Shown piece by piece: positions 4,198 through 12,272 of a stretch of DNA of 14,165 bases. Source of the DNA: an uncultured Clostridia bacterium. Its GTDB lineage: Bacteria > Bacillota > Clostridia > Oscillospirales > Oscillospiraceae. Each line of letters opens with the position of its first letter. The stretch's first letter is position 1. Position numbers and translations under genes: made by a program. The notes beneath the pieces are model-generated. The model did no database searches, was not told where the DNA came from, and saw nothing but the letters and a program-made list of their open reading frames with translations. The stretch spans positions 1 to 14,165 of the forward strand of contig CAMGRA010000015.1 in NCBI GenBank assembly GCA_946061345.1, given 5' to 3'.

Positions 4198-5777
4198 GGC
4201 GTCACCCCCAAAACAAATCGAGTTCCCGCTGCCATAGTCTGAGTCCCCGTAACTTTGATGTACCCATTATTTGAATTAGTCCAGTTAAGACACGATGCAT
4301 AAACACTACTAAAAGATGGCGCTGACGAATTTGCGTTATTAATAGCATCCGTAATTACGCGGAGCATAGATAAGTATTGCGGGTCGATAATCTGCACCCC
4401 AGCAGGTGTCGGTATCTTGTGAAAGATAACAGAAACAGTTCTCCAATTAATGTGCCCCGTTACTGGGGCTGGAATCACTTTTGCTTCAAAAAGAGTTGTG
4501 TCCCAACCGATATAATTAATGACTTTAGCAGTTCCAATCGTCGATGTCTCTGTATCATCTGTATATTTCGGGACATACAGATACACATATACCGTTGATG
4601 CTTCTCTGATTTTAGCGGCAACCGGGCCAACAACACTGTTAGGGATTGTAAATTCCGTGACGGCTTCTTCGGTGGTGAAGTCAATCAAAGTCTCAAATCC
4701 GCCGCCACTACTACCGCCTCCGCTCGCAGCAGCCGCCCACAGCGCACCAGCCCCATCCACGCCGACGCTCTGTGTCATGGCGTCGGTCTTCGAAACGGGC
4801 TTTACTCCGCCCAATACAGTGGAGCTGGCGATGGGGAGGGTATAGCTGTCGCCCGGATCGCCTTTCGGACCCTGAGGGCCGGTATCTCCCTTAGGCCCCT
4901 GAGGACCAGTGTCACCTTTCGGGCCCTGCGGTCCAATATCTCCAGTGTCCCCCTTCGGACCCTGAGGGCCAGTTGCTCCAGTGTCTCCCTTTTCTCCTTG
5001 AGGCCCCTGCGGTCCAGTATCGCCAGTTTCGCCTTTAGGGCCTTGCAGACCCTGAGGTCCAGTGTCTCCTTTAGGTCCCTGAGGGCCAGGATCACCCTGA
5101 GGACCAGCCGGACCACGGGGGCCTGTTTCTCCCGTCTCGCCCTGAGGGCCCTGCGGACCAGTCTCACCTTGAGGGCCTGCAGGACCCTGAGGACCAGGAT
5201 CACCGATGGGGCCTTGCGGACCCTGTTCGCCCTGAGGGCCCTGCGGACCGGGGTCGCCCTTCTCGCCCTTTTCGCCCTGAGGCCCCTGCGGTCCGACCGC
5301 GATGTCCGGAAGGGCCAGCTGGCTCTCCACATATTCGTCCTTGTCAGGGTCCCACACCAGCCAGTAGTCATTGCTTCCTGGAATAGGCGGGTGCTGGTAC
5401 AGCTCCAGGATGTTTGCCTCCACCTGGTAAAACTCTGTTGGCACTTCAGGCCAGCTACCAACGCCTGTCATGCTGCGGTGGATGTACGTTACCGCTATAT
5501 TGCTATGGCGGGTAGTGACGCCGTCTGCTGCTGTACCCTTCAGCTGGATTTCATACTCGCCGGCCACGGAAAGGTTGTCCGCAGTCAACACAGCGCCGAC
5601 GCCGGTATCTGTTGGCGTCAGCAGGATCGTGTCCGCATTGCTGCCGCACTGCACCAGCAGGCGCCACGTGAAGCCTTCCGGCAGGTCGCCAATCACGTCG
5701 ATTCGGCGGGACAGGTTGTCATACTGGCGGGCGATGGTGCCTGTGACGGAGATACTCCAGTCTTTAAATACGATCAT
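4194..5777 (-). CDS. Collagen-like receptor-binding fibre
   Basis: This 527-residue protein probably forms trimers. Residues 1-160 are a beta-rich N-terminal domain (MIVFKDWSISVTGTIARQYD onward), probably the attachment point to the baseplate. Residues 162-311 are about 50 uninterrupted Gly-X-Y triplets of GPQ, GPK, GDT, GEK and similar, the collagen triple-helix signature. Then come a YTLPIASSTVLGGVKP motif (312-327) typical of phage fibre junctions, a flexible GGGSSGGG linker (353-360), and a ~165-residue C-terminal head that should contact the receptor. The stop of the preceding gene overlaps its ATG (ATGA), with GGAGGA upstream. The DNA for the head is clearly poorer in G+C than the rest (see findings), suggesting it was acquired by recombination. 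Confidence 0.85.
   Translation of the reverse strand: MIVFKDWSISVTGTIARQYDNLSRRIDVIGDLPEGFTWRLLVQCGSNADTILLTPTDTGVGAVLTADNLSVAGEYEIQLKGTAADGVTTRHSNIAVTYIHRSMTGVGSWPEVPTEFYQVEANILELYQHPPIPGSNDYWLVWDPDKDEYVESQLALPDIAVGPQGPQGEKGEKGDPGPQGPQGEQGPQGPIGDPGPQGPAGPQGETGPQGPQGETGETGPRGPAGPQGDPGPQGPKGDTGPQGLQGPKGETGDTGPQGPQGEKGDTGATGPQGPKGDTGDIGPQGPKGDTGPQGPKGDTGPQGPKGDPGDSYTLPIASSTVLGGVKPVSKTDAMTQSVGVDGAGALWAAAASGGGSSGGGFETLIDFTTEEAVTEFTIPNSVVGPVAAKIREASTVYVYLYVPKYTDDTETSTIGTAKVINYIGWDTTLFEAKVIPAPVTGHINWRTVSVIFHKIPTPAGVQIIDPQYLSMLRVITDAINNANSSAPSFSSVYASCLNWTNSNNGYIKVTGTQTMAAGTRFVLGVTP
4845..5294 (-). repeat. Collagen-triplet coding repeat
   Basis: This 450-base tract encodes about 50 Gly-X-Y triplets and consists of degenerate 9- and 18-base units, for example CCTGAGGGCC and CCCTTCGGACCCTGAGGGCC on the plus strand. 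Such in-frame units can expand or contract by multiples of 9 bases without breaking the gene, so shaft length may vary between relatives. The repetition also leaves a long spurious open frame on the same strand (4802-5461). Confidence 0.85.
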
Positions 5778-6163
5778 ACTTCCTCCTCCCCAGTCAGAAG
5801 CAGCGTAAGTGCCGCCCGGTCCAGCGCCGCCTGCTCCGCATCGGCCTCCAACGCAGCTACGCGGGCCTCAAGGTCGGTGGAAGGCTCCAGCTTCGAGATC
5901 TCGGCCCGGTCCGCCTCCAGCTCATCCTCTGAGCGCAGGACAGCCGCAGAGCCGTCCCAGAGATAGCGGGGAATGCCGTCCGTGGTGTACAGGCCGCCAT
6001 CAAAATAATGGCTCTGGCAGAGATTATAGCGGTCTCTGTTGCCTTCGTCGATCTCAAGCCATCCGGTTAGATCGGCGGGCGTAGTGTAGCCGCCATCACA
6101 GCGGAGGATGCGGCCCCGGTCGTCGGTCTGGATGTAGACCTTGCTTTTCTGTTCAAAATCCAT
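5774..6163 (-). CDS. Fibre-associated protein with C-terminal coiled coil
   Basis: This is a 129-residue protein. ATG 6163 was chosen because AAGGAGG lies just upstream and overlaps the previous stop (TAAGGAGG); a longer in-frame start would intrude on the fibre gene. Residues 1-75 (MDFEQKSKVYIQTDDRGRIL, then GGYTTPADLTGWLEIDEG and CQSHYFDGGLYTTDGIPRYLWDG) form a compact domain. I recognise it as a recurring element beside or within clostridial phage tail fibres, but it has no assigned biochemistry. Residues 76-129 are helical with heptads (DLEARVAALEADAEQAALDR). It is coupled to the collagen-like fibre gene by ATGA and may be a connector, trimerisation helper or assembly chaperone for one of the flanking fibres. 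Confidence 0.6.
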   Translation of the reverse strand: MDFEQKSKVYIQTDDRGRILRCDGGYTTPADLTGWLEIDEGNRDRYNLCQSHYFDGGLYTTDGIPRYLWDGSAAVLRSEDELEADRAEISKLEPSTDLEARVAALEADAEQAALDRAALTLLLTGEEEV

Positions 6164-6173
6164 GACGTCCTCC

Positions 6174-6974
6174 TTACAGGTCAGCGGTGTTGTAATAGTA
6201 GGTCGTTCCATCAATAACGATGGTGCCCTGCGACGGATTCGCACGCATCGTCGGGCGGCAGTCTACGGCCTTTGCAGGGCGCTTGTCGGCGGCGGAGTAC
6301 AGCTGATAGAATCTCTGGCACCGGAGCAGCTGCTCACCGTAGTCCGGGATCTCGTTGAGAATCCAGCTTCCGTCATCCTGATGGGCAAGCGTCTGCTTGT
6401 CGCCGAGTTCCAGCTTTACATACTCAAATTCCACCGTGCCGGACGATACAACGCCAATCGAGATACCGTCGACCGCTCCGTCTGCAACGGTGAATGTCTT
6501 CGAGATAACGCCGGCTCCTTTGATATATACGGAATCTCCAACGGTTGCGGTCCCTTTACGCATATTCAGCATACCGAATACCCCGTTTGCGTTCGGGTTT
6601 TCACACGCAACGACCTTTGCGGAAAGCGTATAGGTGCCAGCGGGCAGAGTTTTCTCGAAAATCTGCCGGAGCGAAGAACCGCCTGATGCATTTCCGCCGC
6701 TCATGCTGATATGTCCGTTTTCCAGAACGCTCACGGTGGCAGATGAGTATCCGTATGTTTTCCATCGGTCTACGATGTACACAGCCGGAGACCCCGGTAC
6801 GCTCGTATTTCCTCTCTGGTTTACCGCGAAATCCGGGTTGTCCAGAAGATTGGGGTTGGAGAGCTGCGGGGCGAGGGCCACGGCGTCATCGATCTGCTGG
6901 GCGGTGTGGTCCAGCTTGTCCACCTGTTCCACGGCCCCGGTGATGGGGTTTGTGATGCTTACAACAGTTGCCAT
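6174..6974 (-). CDS. Tail fibre protein, carbohydrate-binding-like
   Basis: This is a 266-residue protein. ATG 6974 has AAGGAGG directly upstream, overlapping the previous stop (TAAGGAGG). After a short attachment segment (ITNPITGAVEQVDKLDHTAQ) it carries the widely seen phage fibre signature NLLDNPDFAVNQRG ... YIVDRWK (about 42-72). A beta-sandwich of the galactose-binding type follows (TLPAGTYTLSAKVV, TVEFEYVKLELGD) and then the ending 'PDYGEQLLRCQRFYQLY' block that closes this domain in many fibres. This family is taken to bind surface sugars. A final TIVIDGTTYYYNTADL strand may be an interaction tag. The fibre role is well supported; the specific receptor is unknown. Confidence 0.8.
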   Translation of the reverse strand: MATVVSITNPITGAVEQVDKLDHTAQQIDDAVALAPQLSNPNLLDNPDFAVNQRGNTSVPGSPAVYIVDRWKTYGYSSATVSVLENGHISMSGGNASGGSSLRQIFEKTLPAGTYTLSAKVVACENPNANGVFGMLNMRKGTATVGDSVYIKGAGVISKTFTVADGAVDGISIGVVSSGTVEFEYVKLELGDKQTLAHQDDGSWILNEIPDYGEQLLRCQRFYQLYSAADKRPAKAVDCRPTMRANPSQGTIVIDGTTYYYNTADL

Positions 6975-6983
6975 AATGCCTCC

Positions 6984-9230
6984 TTAGTAGTAGATCAGCA
7001 GGACACCGGGAGCACCGTCGCCGCCATCGGAGCCGTTACCGGCGGTCATGGTGTTTTCTGACGCCTCAAATGTGGGGGCAGGGGATGTGGAGTAGTTGTT
7101 CTCCACGTAAGCGCCGCCGCAAGCACCGGCACCGCCGCCGCCGTTTCCGCCATAGCCTCCGGTGCCGGGATTGGACGGAACCGGTGGCGGAAGCGCTGTT
7201 GCGCCGATACCGCCGGTGCCGCCTGTGGCTCTTGCACCGCTGCTCCATGTGCTGGCAGAAGCTCCATCAAGAGTTCCGTTTCCGCCTGGTGCGCCGTAAG
7301 CAGCACCGCCGCCGTACGCACCGAACGCTGTTGCGCCCTTATATCCGTAGGTCCCGTCGATGTTGCCGGTGGAAGATTCCTTGCTTTCCGATGCTCCGAC
7401 AGATGTGCCGCCAGCGAAGGTCTGGCCAAAGCCCGTGACGGATTCCGCCTCCACGGTTTGCCCGTCGGCGTTCTCGTCAAAGCCGCCGCCAGCGCCGCCG
7501 GGGATGCCTGCCCCGCCGGGAGCGCCGTACAGCTTGCCGTTGATGGGATCATAGTACCCGGTAGAGGTCACCGGTGCGCCTTCGGTGGTGTAACTGCCGA
7601 CCGTGGTGTCTCCGCCGCTCTGGCCGGGGGCGTTTTCTCCATCCGCAAACAGGCCGCCTTTCCCACCTTCACCGATGGATACATTCAGCGCGGTTTGACC
7701 GGCCACAATGTCCTCCAATGTCACCCGCAGGATGCGGGCGCCTGCGCCGGGGTCACCGGCCTTACCGCCTGCGGCAGGTCCGGGAGGATAGTAATACTTC
7801 GTCCTGTATACGATGCTGGTGCCGCGCTGAGTGCTCTCCGTCGTTCCGCTCTTAACCTCACCAGCGTAGCCGCTGGAGCCGCCGGGGCCGCCGGAGATCA
7901 GCACCAGCTGCACCTTGTCCTTCGCCTCCGCAGGGATTGTGATGCTGCCGGACTGGGTGACTACCAGCACATGGTCGTAGGTGTTGCCGGAGATGGAGGG
8001 GATTTTGCCCACCTGCACCGTGGTGTCTGCAACGACCTTGGCGCTGAGGCGCACATCCTGAGATTCGATCATCCCGGCGGCGGGGGCGTCGTAGGGGTCG
8101 GAGAAGATGGCGGCGTCCGCGGGCTGTTCCCCGCGCCACACTGTTGCCATATCCACCGTTTTCTGGGAGGAGTAGAACTCCAGCCAGCGCTGGGCAACGG
8201 ATTCCGCGTTGAGGGCGTTGACGAGGGTGCAGTCGTCCAGCCGCTTTGTGGCCTGTTCGGAGGCCGTCAGAGATCCCGCTGTGACCACCCGTGTCGTGTG
8301 GCTGTACTTGTACCCGGTGAGTGTGCAGGCCATGCTTGGCGCAAGAACAGCGTAGTTGACGCCGCTTTCCAGAATGGTGGTGCCGGTGATCTCCAGATCG
8401 TGCATCGGGTTGTCGAAGGTGATGAGAGCACCTGTGACGCTGACGCCCTTCGGGGTGATGATGGTATCACCAGTCGCCTCGCCTTCCAGCAGGGTGGTGA
8501 GGATGTCGTTGGGCGTCTTTGCATAGGCGTGCTCTGTGATCTTGACCGCCTGATAGCGCGTCGGAGTGTCCACGGAGCCGCCGATGAAGATGTCCTTGTC
8601 CCTGATCTCCGTGGGACTGGTAGTGTCCGGAGCCGCAAAGCGGACAGAGCCGTCAGCGTTGGTGCGTACCACCGCACCGGAAGCCGTCAGCAGCTTCCGC
8701 AGGTTGTTCCGGCGGTTATCCACCGGCAGCCAGCCGTAGACGTTGATGGACGCCACGGCGGTGTCAACGGTATACGGGAACACCCCGCCGATGATGTCCG
8801 CCAGAACGGTGGAAAACGGCACATTCTCGTACAGGCCGCCGTAGTGGCGGCTTTTTGCGATCAGGCCGATGCCGGACACGCAGGAGAGCAGATACTTGTA
8901 TTTTCCGGTCCGCTTCACGGATTCCAGATACTGCCGGAGCATCAGCTTTCCACGGTGGGTCCATGTGACCGGTGCGCCATAGGTAAAGCTGTCCACAGGT
9001 TTGCTGCTTAGGCGGGAGATCATAAAGCGCCCGTCCGCGTTCATCATGGCAAAGCTGGGGCCGCTGTCGGCCAGCATCAGCAGGGCATAGGCGTAGTCCC
9101 ATACCTCCGCCTCGAAGGTGTCGTAGACCAGCTCGTCGCCCACAATGGTGCTTTTCCGGTACCCGGTGGCGCTGGCGATGTCTCCATCTGCGTAGACCTT
9201 GCCGTCGTAGCCGATCTCGTTAAGTGCCAC
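6984..9230 (-). CDS. Baseplate hub / tail-associated protein fused to a glycine-rich adhesin
   Basis: This is a 748-residue protein starting at GTG 9230, chosen because GGAGG lies 9 bases upstream inside the Dit-like gene and because residues beyond it look spurious. It overlaps that gene by 11 bases. Residues 1-410 resemble the siphovirus Tal/gp27-like hub that closes the tail tube and contacts the cell (segments YKYLLSCVSGIGLIAKSRHY, PFSTVLADIIGGVFPY and LRKLLTASGAVVRTNADGSV). From about 416, TYDHVLVVTQSGSITIPAEA and VQLVLISGGPGG open a glycine-rich domain full of GGxGG clusters that ends GGDGAPGVLLIYY. This is the architecture of the Gly_rich_2-type domain, and the Gly clusters recall polyglycine-II adhesin tips. 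No peptidase motif is evident. Hub confidence is good; the adhesin role is inferred. Confidence 0.75.
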   Translation of the reverse strand: MALNEIGYDGKVYADGDIASATGYRKSTIVGDELVYDTFEAEVWDYAYALLMLADSGPSFAMMNADGRFMISRLSSKPVDSFTYGAPVTWTHRGKLMLRQYLESVKRTGKYKYLLSCVSGIGLIAKSRHYGGLYENVPFSTVLADIIGGVFPYTVDTAVASINVYGWLPVDNRRNNLRKLLTASGAVVRTNADGSVRFAAPDTTSPTEIRDKDIFIGGSVDTPTRYQAVKITEHAYAKTPNDILTTLLEGEATGDTIITPKGVSVTGALITFDNPMHDLEITGTTILESGVNYAVLAPSMACTLTGYKYSHTTRVVTAGSLTASEQATKRLDDCTLVNALNAESVAQRWLEFYSSQKTVDMATVWRGEQPADAAIFSDPYDAPAAGMIESQDVRLSAKVVADTTVQVGKIPSISGNTYDHVLVVTQSGSITIPAEAKDKVQLVLISGGPGGSSGYAGEVKSGTTESTQRGTSIVYRTKYYYPPGPAAGGKAGDPGAGARILRVTLEDIVAGQTALNVSIGEGGKGGLFADGENAPGQSGGDTTVGSYTTEGAPVTSTGYYDPINGKLYGAPGGAGIPGGAGGGFDENADGQTVEAESVTGFGQTFAGGTSVGASESKESSTGNIDGTYGYKGATAFGAYGGGAAYGAPGGNGTLDGASASTWSSGARATGGTGGIGATALPPPVPSNPGTGGYGGNGGGGAGACGGAYVENNYSTSPAPTFEASENTMTAGNGSDGGDGAPGVLLIYY

Positions 9231-9633
9231 TGTTTGCCACCTCCGATGCAAGCCTCTGGGGCGATTTTGCCCGGAACGTGATGGACAGATTGCCCCAGAC
9301 CGTCCCGTCATCCATCAGGATCACATTGTCCTCTGCGCCGGTGATGCCAGCGGTGAAGGAAAGCGTACTCTGGCCATAGGGGACCACCAGCGTGTGGAAC
9401 TCCACCGGAGCGGTGAGGATGCTGTACAGGGTGTCATAGTCCGCCCGTGTCAGCCCGGCAGAGGTGTCAAAGGCCAGAATGTAGTCGTAGTAGGTGCCGT
9501 ATACGTCCCGAATCCAGTCCCCGCGCTTGGAGTTGCCGGCGTTGGGACCGTCCTCGATACGGGCCTGCCGCTTGATGTACTCGACGCCAACGTCAAAAGA
9601 CGCACCGTCAATGGTCACTACTTGTCGAATCAT
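9220..9633 (-). CDS. Distal-tail (Dit-like) protein
   Basis: This is a 137-residue protein. ATG 9633 overlaps the tape-measure stop (ATGA, 9630-9633) and has GGAGG 7 bases upstream. Visible segments are IDGASFDVGVEYIKRQARIEDG, then RGDWIRDVYGTYYDYIL and VPYGQSTLSFTAGI with WGNLSITFRAKSPQ. This is a beta-rich small tail protein seen directly after the tape measure in many Clostridia siphoviruses, the position of the distal-tail ring to which the hub attaches. I do not recognise the classic larger Dit with a galectin domain, so the name rests on position and size. It is the upstream partner of the hub gene, which starts inside its last codons. Confidence 0.65.
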   Translation of the reverse strand: MIRQVVTIDGASFDVGVEYIKRQARIEDGPNAGNSKRGDWIRDVYGTYYDYILAFDTSAGLTRADYDTLYSILTAPVEFHTLVVPYGQSTLSFTAGITGAEDNVILMDDGTVWGNLSITFRAKSPQRLASEVANSGT

Positions 9634-11291
9634 CGCACGTCCTCCCACTTGCCCTGTGCCTGCAATTCCTTGATGATGTACGGGGTGATGGCGTGGGCCA
9701 TTTCACGGGGGGAGACATTCAGGCCGACCTCCATCTTGGACGGGGCGGAGAACCCACCGCCGCTGCCGCCGGATGCAGCTCGCTCCATGCCGTCCACGCC
9801 GCCCAGAGCGGTGTATTTTGCGTTCTCGGCAGCGGTCAGGACCCGTTCACCGTAGTCCAGATAGGCGGGCGTCCAGTCAGCCATTACGAAATCCTCGCCG
9901 GACTGGTGGCGGGCGGCATACTCGCTGACGGGCTTAAATGTTCTTCCGGGAGCAGGTCCGAGATGCTGCTTCTCGGCCCGCTTGAATGTTCCGTTCGCCT
10001 GCATCTCTGCGCCCTTTTTGTAGTCGACATACCCGGAAACGTGATCAAAAAGGCCGTTTGCGTCATAATCCGCCAGAGTATAAAGGCTCTCCATGTTTTC
10101 GAACTGCGAGTTCAGTACCTCATCTTGGGCGGATTTCAGTTCGAGAATAATGGCGATAATGGCCCCGATGCCGGCTATGGCGGCCACAGTAGCCCATCCG
10201 GCAGGGCCGAGGGCACCCAGAATCGTGGAGCCGAGACTGCTTGCCGCCGTCCCGGTAGTACCGAGAGCAGCTGTAAGCCCTCCGGCAGCTTCCGCGCCGG
10301 ACAGGGCGGACGTAATGCCCTTAATGCTTTTGGTGACACTGTCGTACAGTTCCTCGGCCTTGATCATGGCCTTCCACGCCGCATACGCAGCCGTGGCGGT
10401 GCCGAGCGTCCCGGCAAGTACCTCCAGAGCGTCCTTGTTCTCGCGGACCCACTGGACGCCGTCACGGGCTACGGAGATGATCTCCTCCGCGATGGGCATA
10501 AGGTCCTGGCCGATTTCCGCCGCCAGCGTCTGGATTTCCAGCTGCAGGATGCGCTGCTGGTTGGCGAGGCTGTCAGAGGTGTTGGCGAAGTCGCCCTGGG
10601 CGTCTGCCGTGGCGCTCATGATGTACTGATACCGCAGGGTTGCCTGCTCTGCCTGGGTCATCTCCTGGTATGCCTTTGTGATGCCCTCGGACATGGCAAA
10701 GGATTCCAGGTTGACCACGGACATATTGATGCCCAGCTGCTTCAGCGGCTCCGTCTCACCGGAGATGCCGGAGCGGAGCTTTTCAAATGCCTCGGAGGGG
10801 TCGAGGTTATAGAAAGATGCCATATCACCAGCGAGGCCAGCCAGAGACATGGACATCTCCTCCATGTCCGCCTGCCCGACGCCCATGGACTTGAACATGG
10901 CGCCCAGTGTGGAGGTGAACTGCTTGGCCTGCAATTCACTCTCGCCGAAAGCCTCTGCGGCGTTCCTTGCCCATTCGTTGATGCGAATGGCTCCCTCTGC
11001 GCCAAAGGTGGTGTCCACCACGTTCTGCACCTCATTGAGGTCGGAAGCTACGCCCACGGCGGCTTTGCCGAACTCAATGACCTGCTTCACCACAAACGCA
11101 GAGCCGATGGCCTTTGCAATTTTGGCGGCGGAGGCAGATACGGCGCTTTCCGCACCGTCCATGGTATCTTCAACGGTGTCCTCAAACCGGCCGCCGGTTT
11201 TTTTGGCCTCTTTCTCGAACTCGTCGAGGGCCTTCATGGCCTGCGAGTTGTCGCCTTCGATTTTGTATACGACCTTTCCGTCCTCAGCCAT
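9630..11291 (-). CDS. Tail tape measure protein
   Basis: This 553-residue protein sets tail length and occupies the tail tube lumen. ATG 11291 was preferred to GTG 11300 because AGGTGA sits at a normal distance before it. Residues 1-60 are helical and polar. About 80-260 match the TP901-type tape-measure core (LNEVQNVVDTTFG, SMGVGQADMEEMSMSLAGLAGDMASFYN, LRSGISGETEPLKQLGI). Hydrophobic Gly/Ala stretches lie at 290-330 and 355-384. The C-terminal part has TPAYLDYGERVLTAAENAKY. It is short for the family, implying a tail of roughly 80 nm at about 0.15 nm per residue. No lysozyme or peptidase insert is visible. It lies directly after the two tail chaperones, the standard order. Confidence 0.93.
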   Translation of the reverse strand: MAEDGKVVYKIEGDNSQAMKALDEFEKEAKKTGGRFEDTVEDTMDGAESAVSASAAKIAKAIGSAFVVKQVIEFGKAAVGVASDLNEVQNVVDTTFGAEGAIRINEWARNAAEAFGESELQAKQFTSTLGAMFKSMGVGQADMEEMSMSLAGLAGDMASFYNLDPSEAFEKLRSGISGETEPLKQLGINMSVVNLESFAMSEGITKAYQEMTQAEQATLRYQYIMSATADAQGDFANTSDSLANQQRILQLEIQTLAAEIGQDLMPIAEEIISVARDGVQWVRENKDALEVLAGTLGTATAAYAAWKAMIKAEELYDSVTKSIKGITSALSGAEAAGGLTAALGTTGTAASSLGSTILGALGPAGWATVAAIAGIGAIIAIILELKSAQDEVLNSQFENMESLYTLADYDANGLFDHVSGYVDYKKGAEMQANGTFKRAEKQHLGPAPGRTFKPVSEYAARHQSGEDFVMADWTPAYLDYGERVLTAAENAKYTALGGVDGMERAASGGSGGGFSAPSKMEVGLNVSPREMAHAITPYIIKELQAQGKWEDVR

Positions 11292-11874
11292 CGTTTTCAC
11301 CTGCCTTTGCGTTGCTCATCATCTGCTTTGCGATATTCTGCAAGCCGGCCTGCCACTGGGCCTGACGCTCCTCCTCCGAAATGTGGAGGCGATAGGCGGC
11401 TTTTGCTTTCATAAGGTCATGTATCTGCTTTTGGTTGTACTTGTTTGGTTTGGGAACCTCACAGGTGCGTATCTGAATCAGACGGCCAAACGCACTGTCC
11501 GCCGGCAGGTTCTGCAACAGGGCGATAAACGCTGTCCAGTGCAGCTTCCCCCGCATGGAAAAGAGGTCGATTCCGTAGACCGAAAGAAAAGATGCGTATA
11601 TGACGGCGGCGTCCTGCTCGAAATCAAAGGAGCGGACGCCGCTGTTTTCTGATTTGGGACACAGCAGCTCAAGGGCGGCGCCAACCAGCTCGGCGTCCGG
11701 CTCCACACCGTCACCGAAAAGCAGGAAGGTGAGATATTCTTCCTTCTCCGCGTCGCTGAAATCCTTCCGTTTCAAAAAGGACATCGCCTCAAGCACCCGG
11801 TCAAAGGATGCGAACAGGCGGTACTCCTTGCCCCGGTGCTCCAGCTTGTCCGGGAGGGCTTCGTATAGCGTCAT
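11284..11874 (-). CDS. Gp15-family tail assembly chaperone
   Basis: This 196-residue protein has the Gp15 family hallmark around residues 95-140: ASFLSVYGIDLFSMRGKLHW, followed by FIALLQNLPADSAFGRLIQIRT. Its place between the smaller chaperone and the tape measure is the position of the second tail-assembly chaperone (gpT-like in lambda), which coats the tape measure during tube growth. It should be absent from mature particles. Its ATG overlaps the stop of the preceding chaperone (ATGA, 11871-11874). No strong ribosome site is evident, so reinitiation after the first chaperone is likely. The C-terminal 50 residues are basic and helical. Its stop overlaps the tape-measure start. Confidence 0.85.
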   Translation of the reverse strand: MTLYEALPDKLEHRGKEYRLFASFDRVLEAMSFLKRKDFSDAEKEEYLTFLLFGDGVEPDAELVGAALELLCPKSENSGVRSFDFEQDAAVIYASFLSVYGIDLFSMRGKLHWTAFIALLQNLPADSAFGRLIQIRTCEVPKPNKYNQKQIHDLMKAKAAYRLHISEEERQAQWQAGLQNIAKQMMSNAKAGENDG

Positions 11875-12254
11875 ACTCTCGCCGCCTTCATGGCGTCCAT
11901 CCGGTGCCGGGACAGCTTTCGCAGCTCCGGTCCGATGGTGTGGAAAATGTACGGCATGATATGGTCCAACATTTCCAGATAGCGGCCATCATAGTGGGAC
12001 AGGATCACGTCAGCGTCCGCACCGAAGATCAGGTGCAGCAGCTGCATGACAATATTGCCGTAGGCTTCCAGAGACTGCTCGTCCTTGGGGTCAATGGCGA
12101 CCTGCGCCGCCTTCAGGGCGTTGATGGTCTCGTTGTAGCGGCCCAGCAGCTTATCCATGCAGATGGAAACGTGGATGGTGTGTACCACTTTGCCGGATTC
12201 GTCCAACAGTTCGATGTCGTCCTCAAAAGGGACGGTTTTTTTCAGCTGATACAT
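11871..12254 (-). CDS. Small tail assembly chaperone (gpG-like position)
   Basis: This 127-residue protein starts at an ATG with GGGAGGG five bases upstream. It begins MYQLKKTVPFEDDIELLDES, with a mainly helical remainder (MDKLLGRYNETINALKAAQ, EAYGNIVMQLLHLIFGADA). It lies between the tail tube and the Gp15 protein, the place of the first tail chaperone in siphoviruses. The link to Gp15 is a stop/start overlap. I see no X-XXY-YYZ slippery heptamer near its end, so a lambda G/GT-style frameshift is not supported. The role is assigned mainly from order and size. Confidence 0.7.
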   Translation of the reverse strand: MYQLKKTVPFEDDIELLDESGKVVHTIHVSICMDKLLGRYNETINALKAAQVAIDPKDEQSLEAYGNIVMQLLHLIFGADADVILSHYDGRYLEMLDHIMPYIFHTIGPELRKLSRHRMDAMKAARV

Positions 12255-12272
12255 AAAGCCCTCCCGTTACGC

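Noticed and set aside
4802..5461. A 219-residue open frame in another minus-strand frame over the collagen tract
   Set aside because: A degenerate 9-base repeat keeps an alternate frame open. The product is a low-complexity Arg/Leu/Ala string without a ribosome site.
4194..6974. A diversity-generating retroelement acting on the fibre genes
   Set aside because: No reverse transcriptase or template-repeat pair is visible in the window, and the fibre heads do not show a recognisable variable C-type lectin end. Parts outside the window cannot be excluded.
9693..11414. A 573-residue open frame on the plus strand opposite the tape measure
   Set aside because: It is antisense to a clearly recognisable tape-measure gene in GC-rich DNA. 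Its protein is rich in Gly, His, Arg and Leu with no recognisable domain, and it starts and ends without relation to neighbours. It is a composition artefact, like the frames at 7458-9011 and 4998-5966.
11871..11960. A lambda G/GT-style programmed frameshift between the two tail chaperones
   Set aside because: No X-XXY-YYZ slippery heptamer was seen near the end of the first gene, and the second gene has its own ATG in an ATGA overlap.
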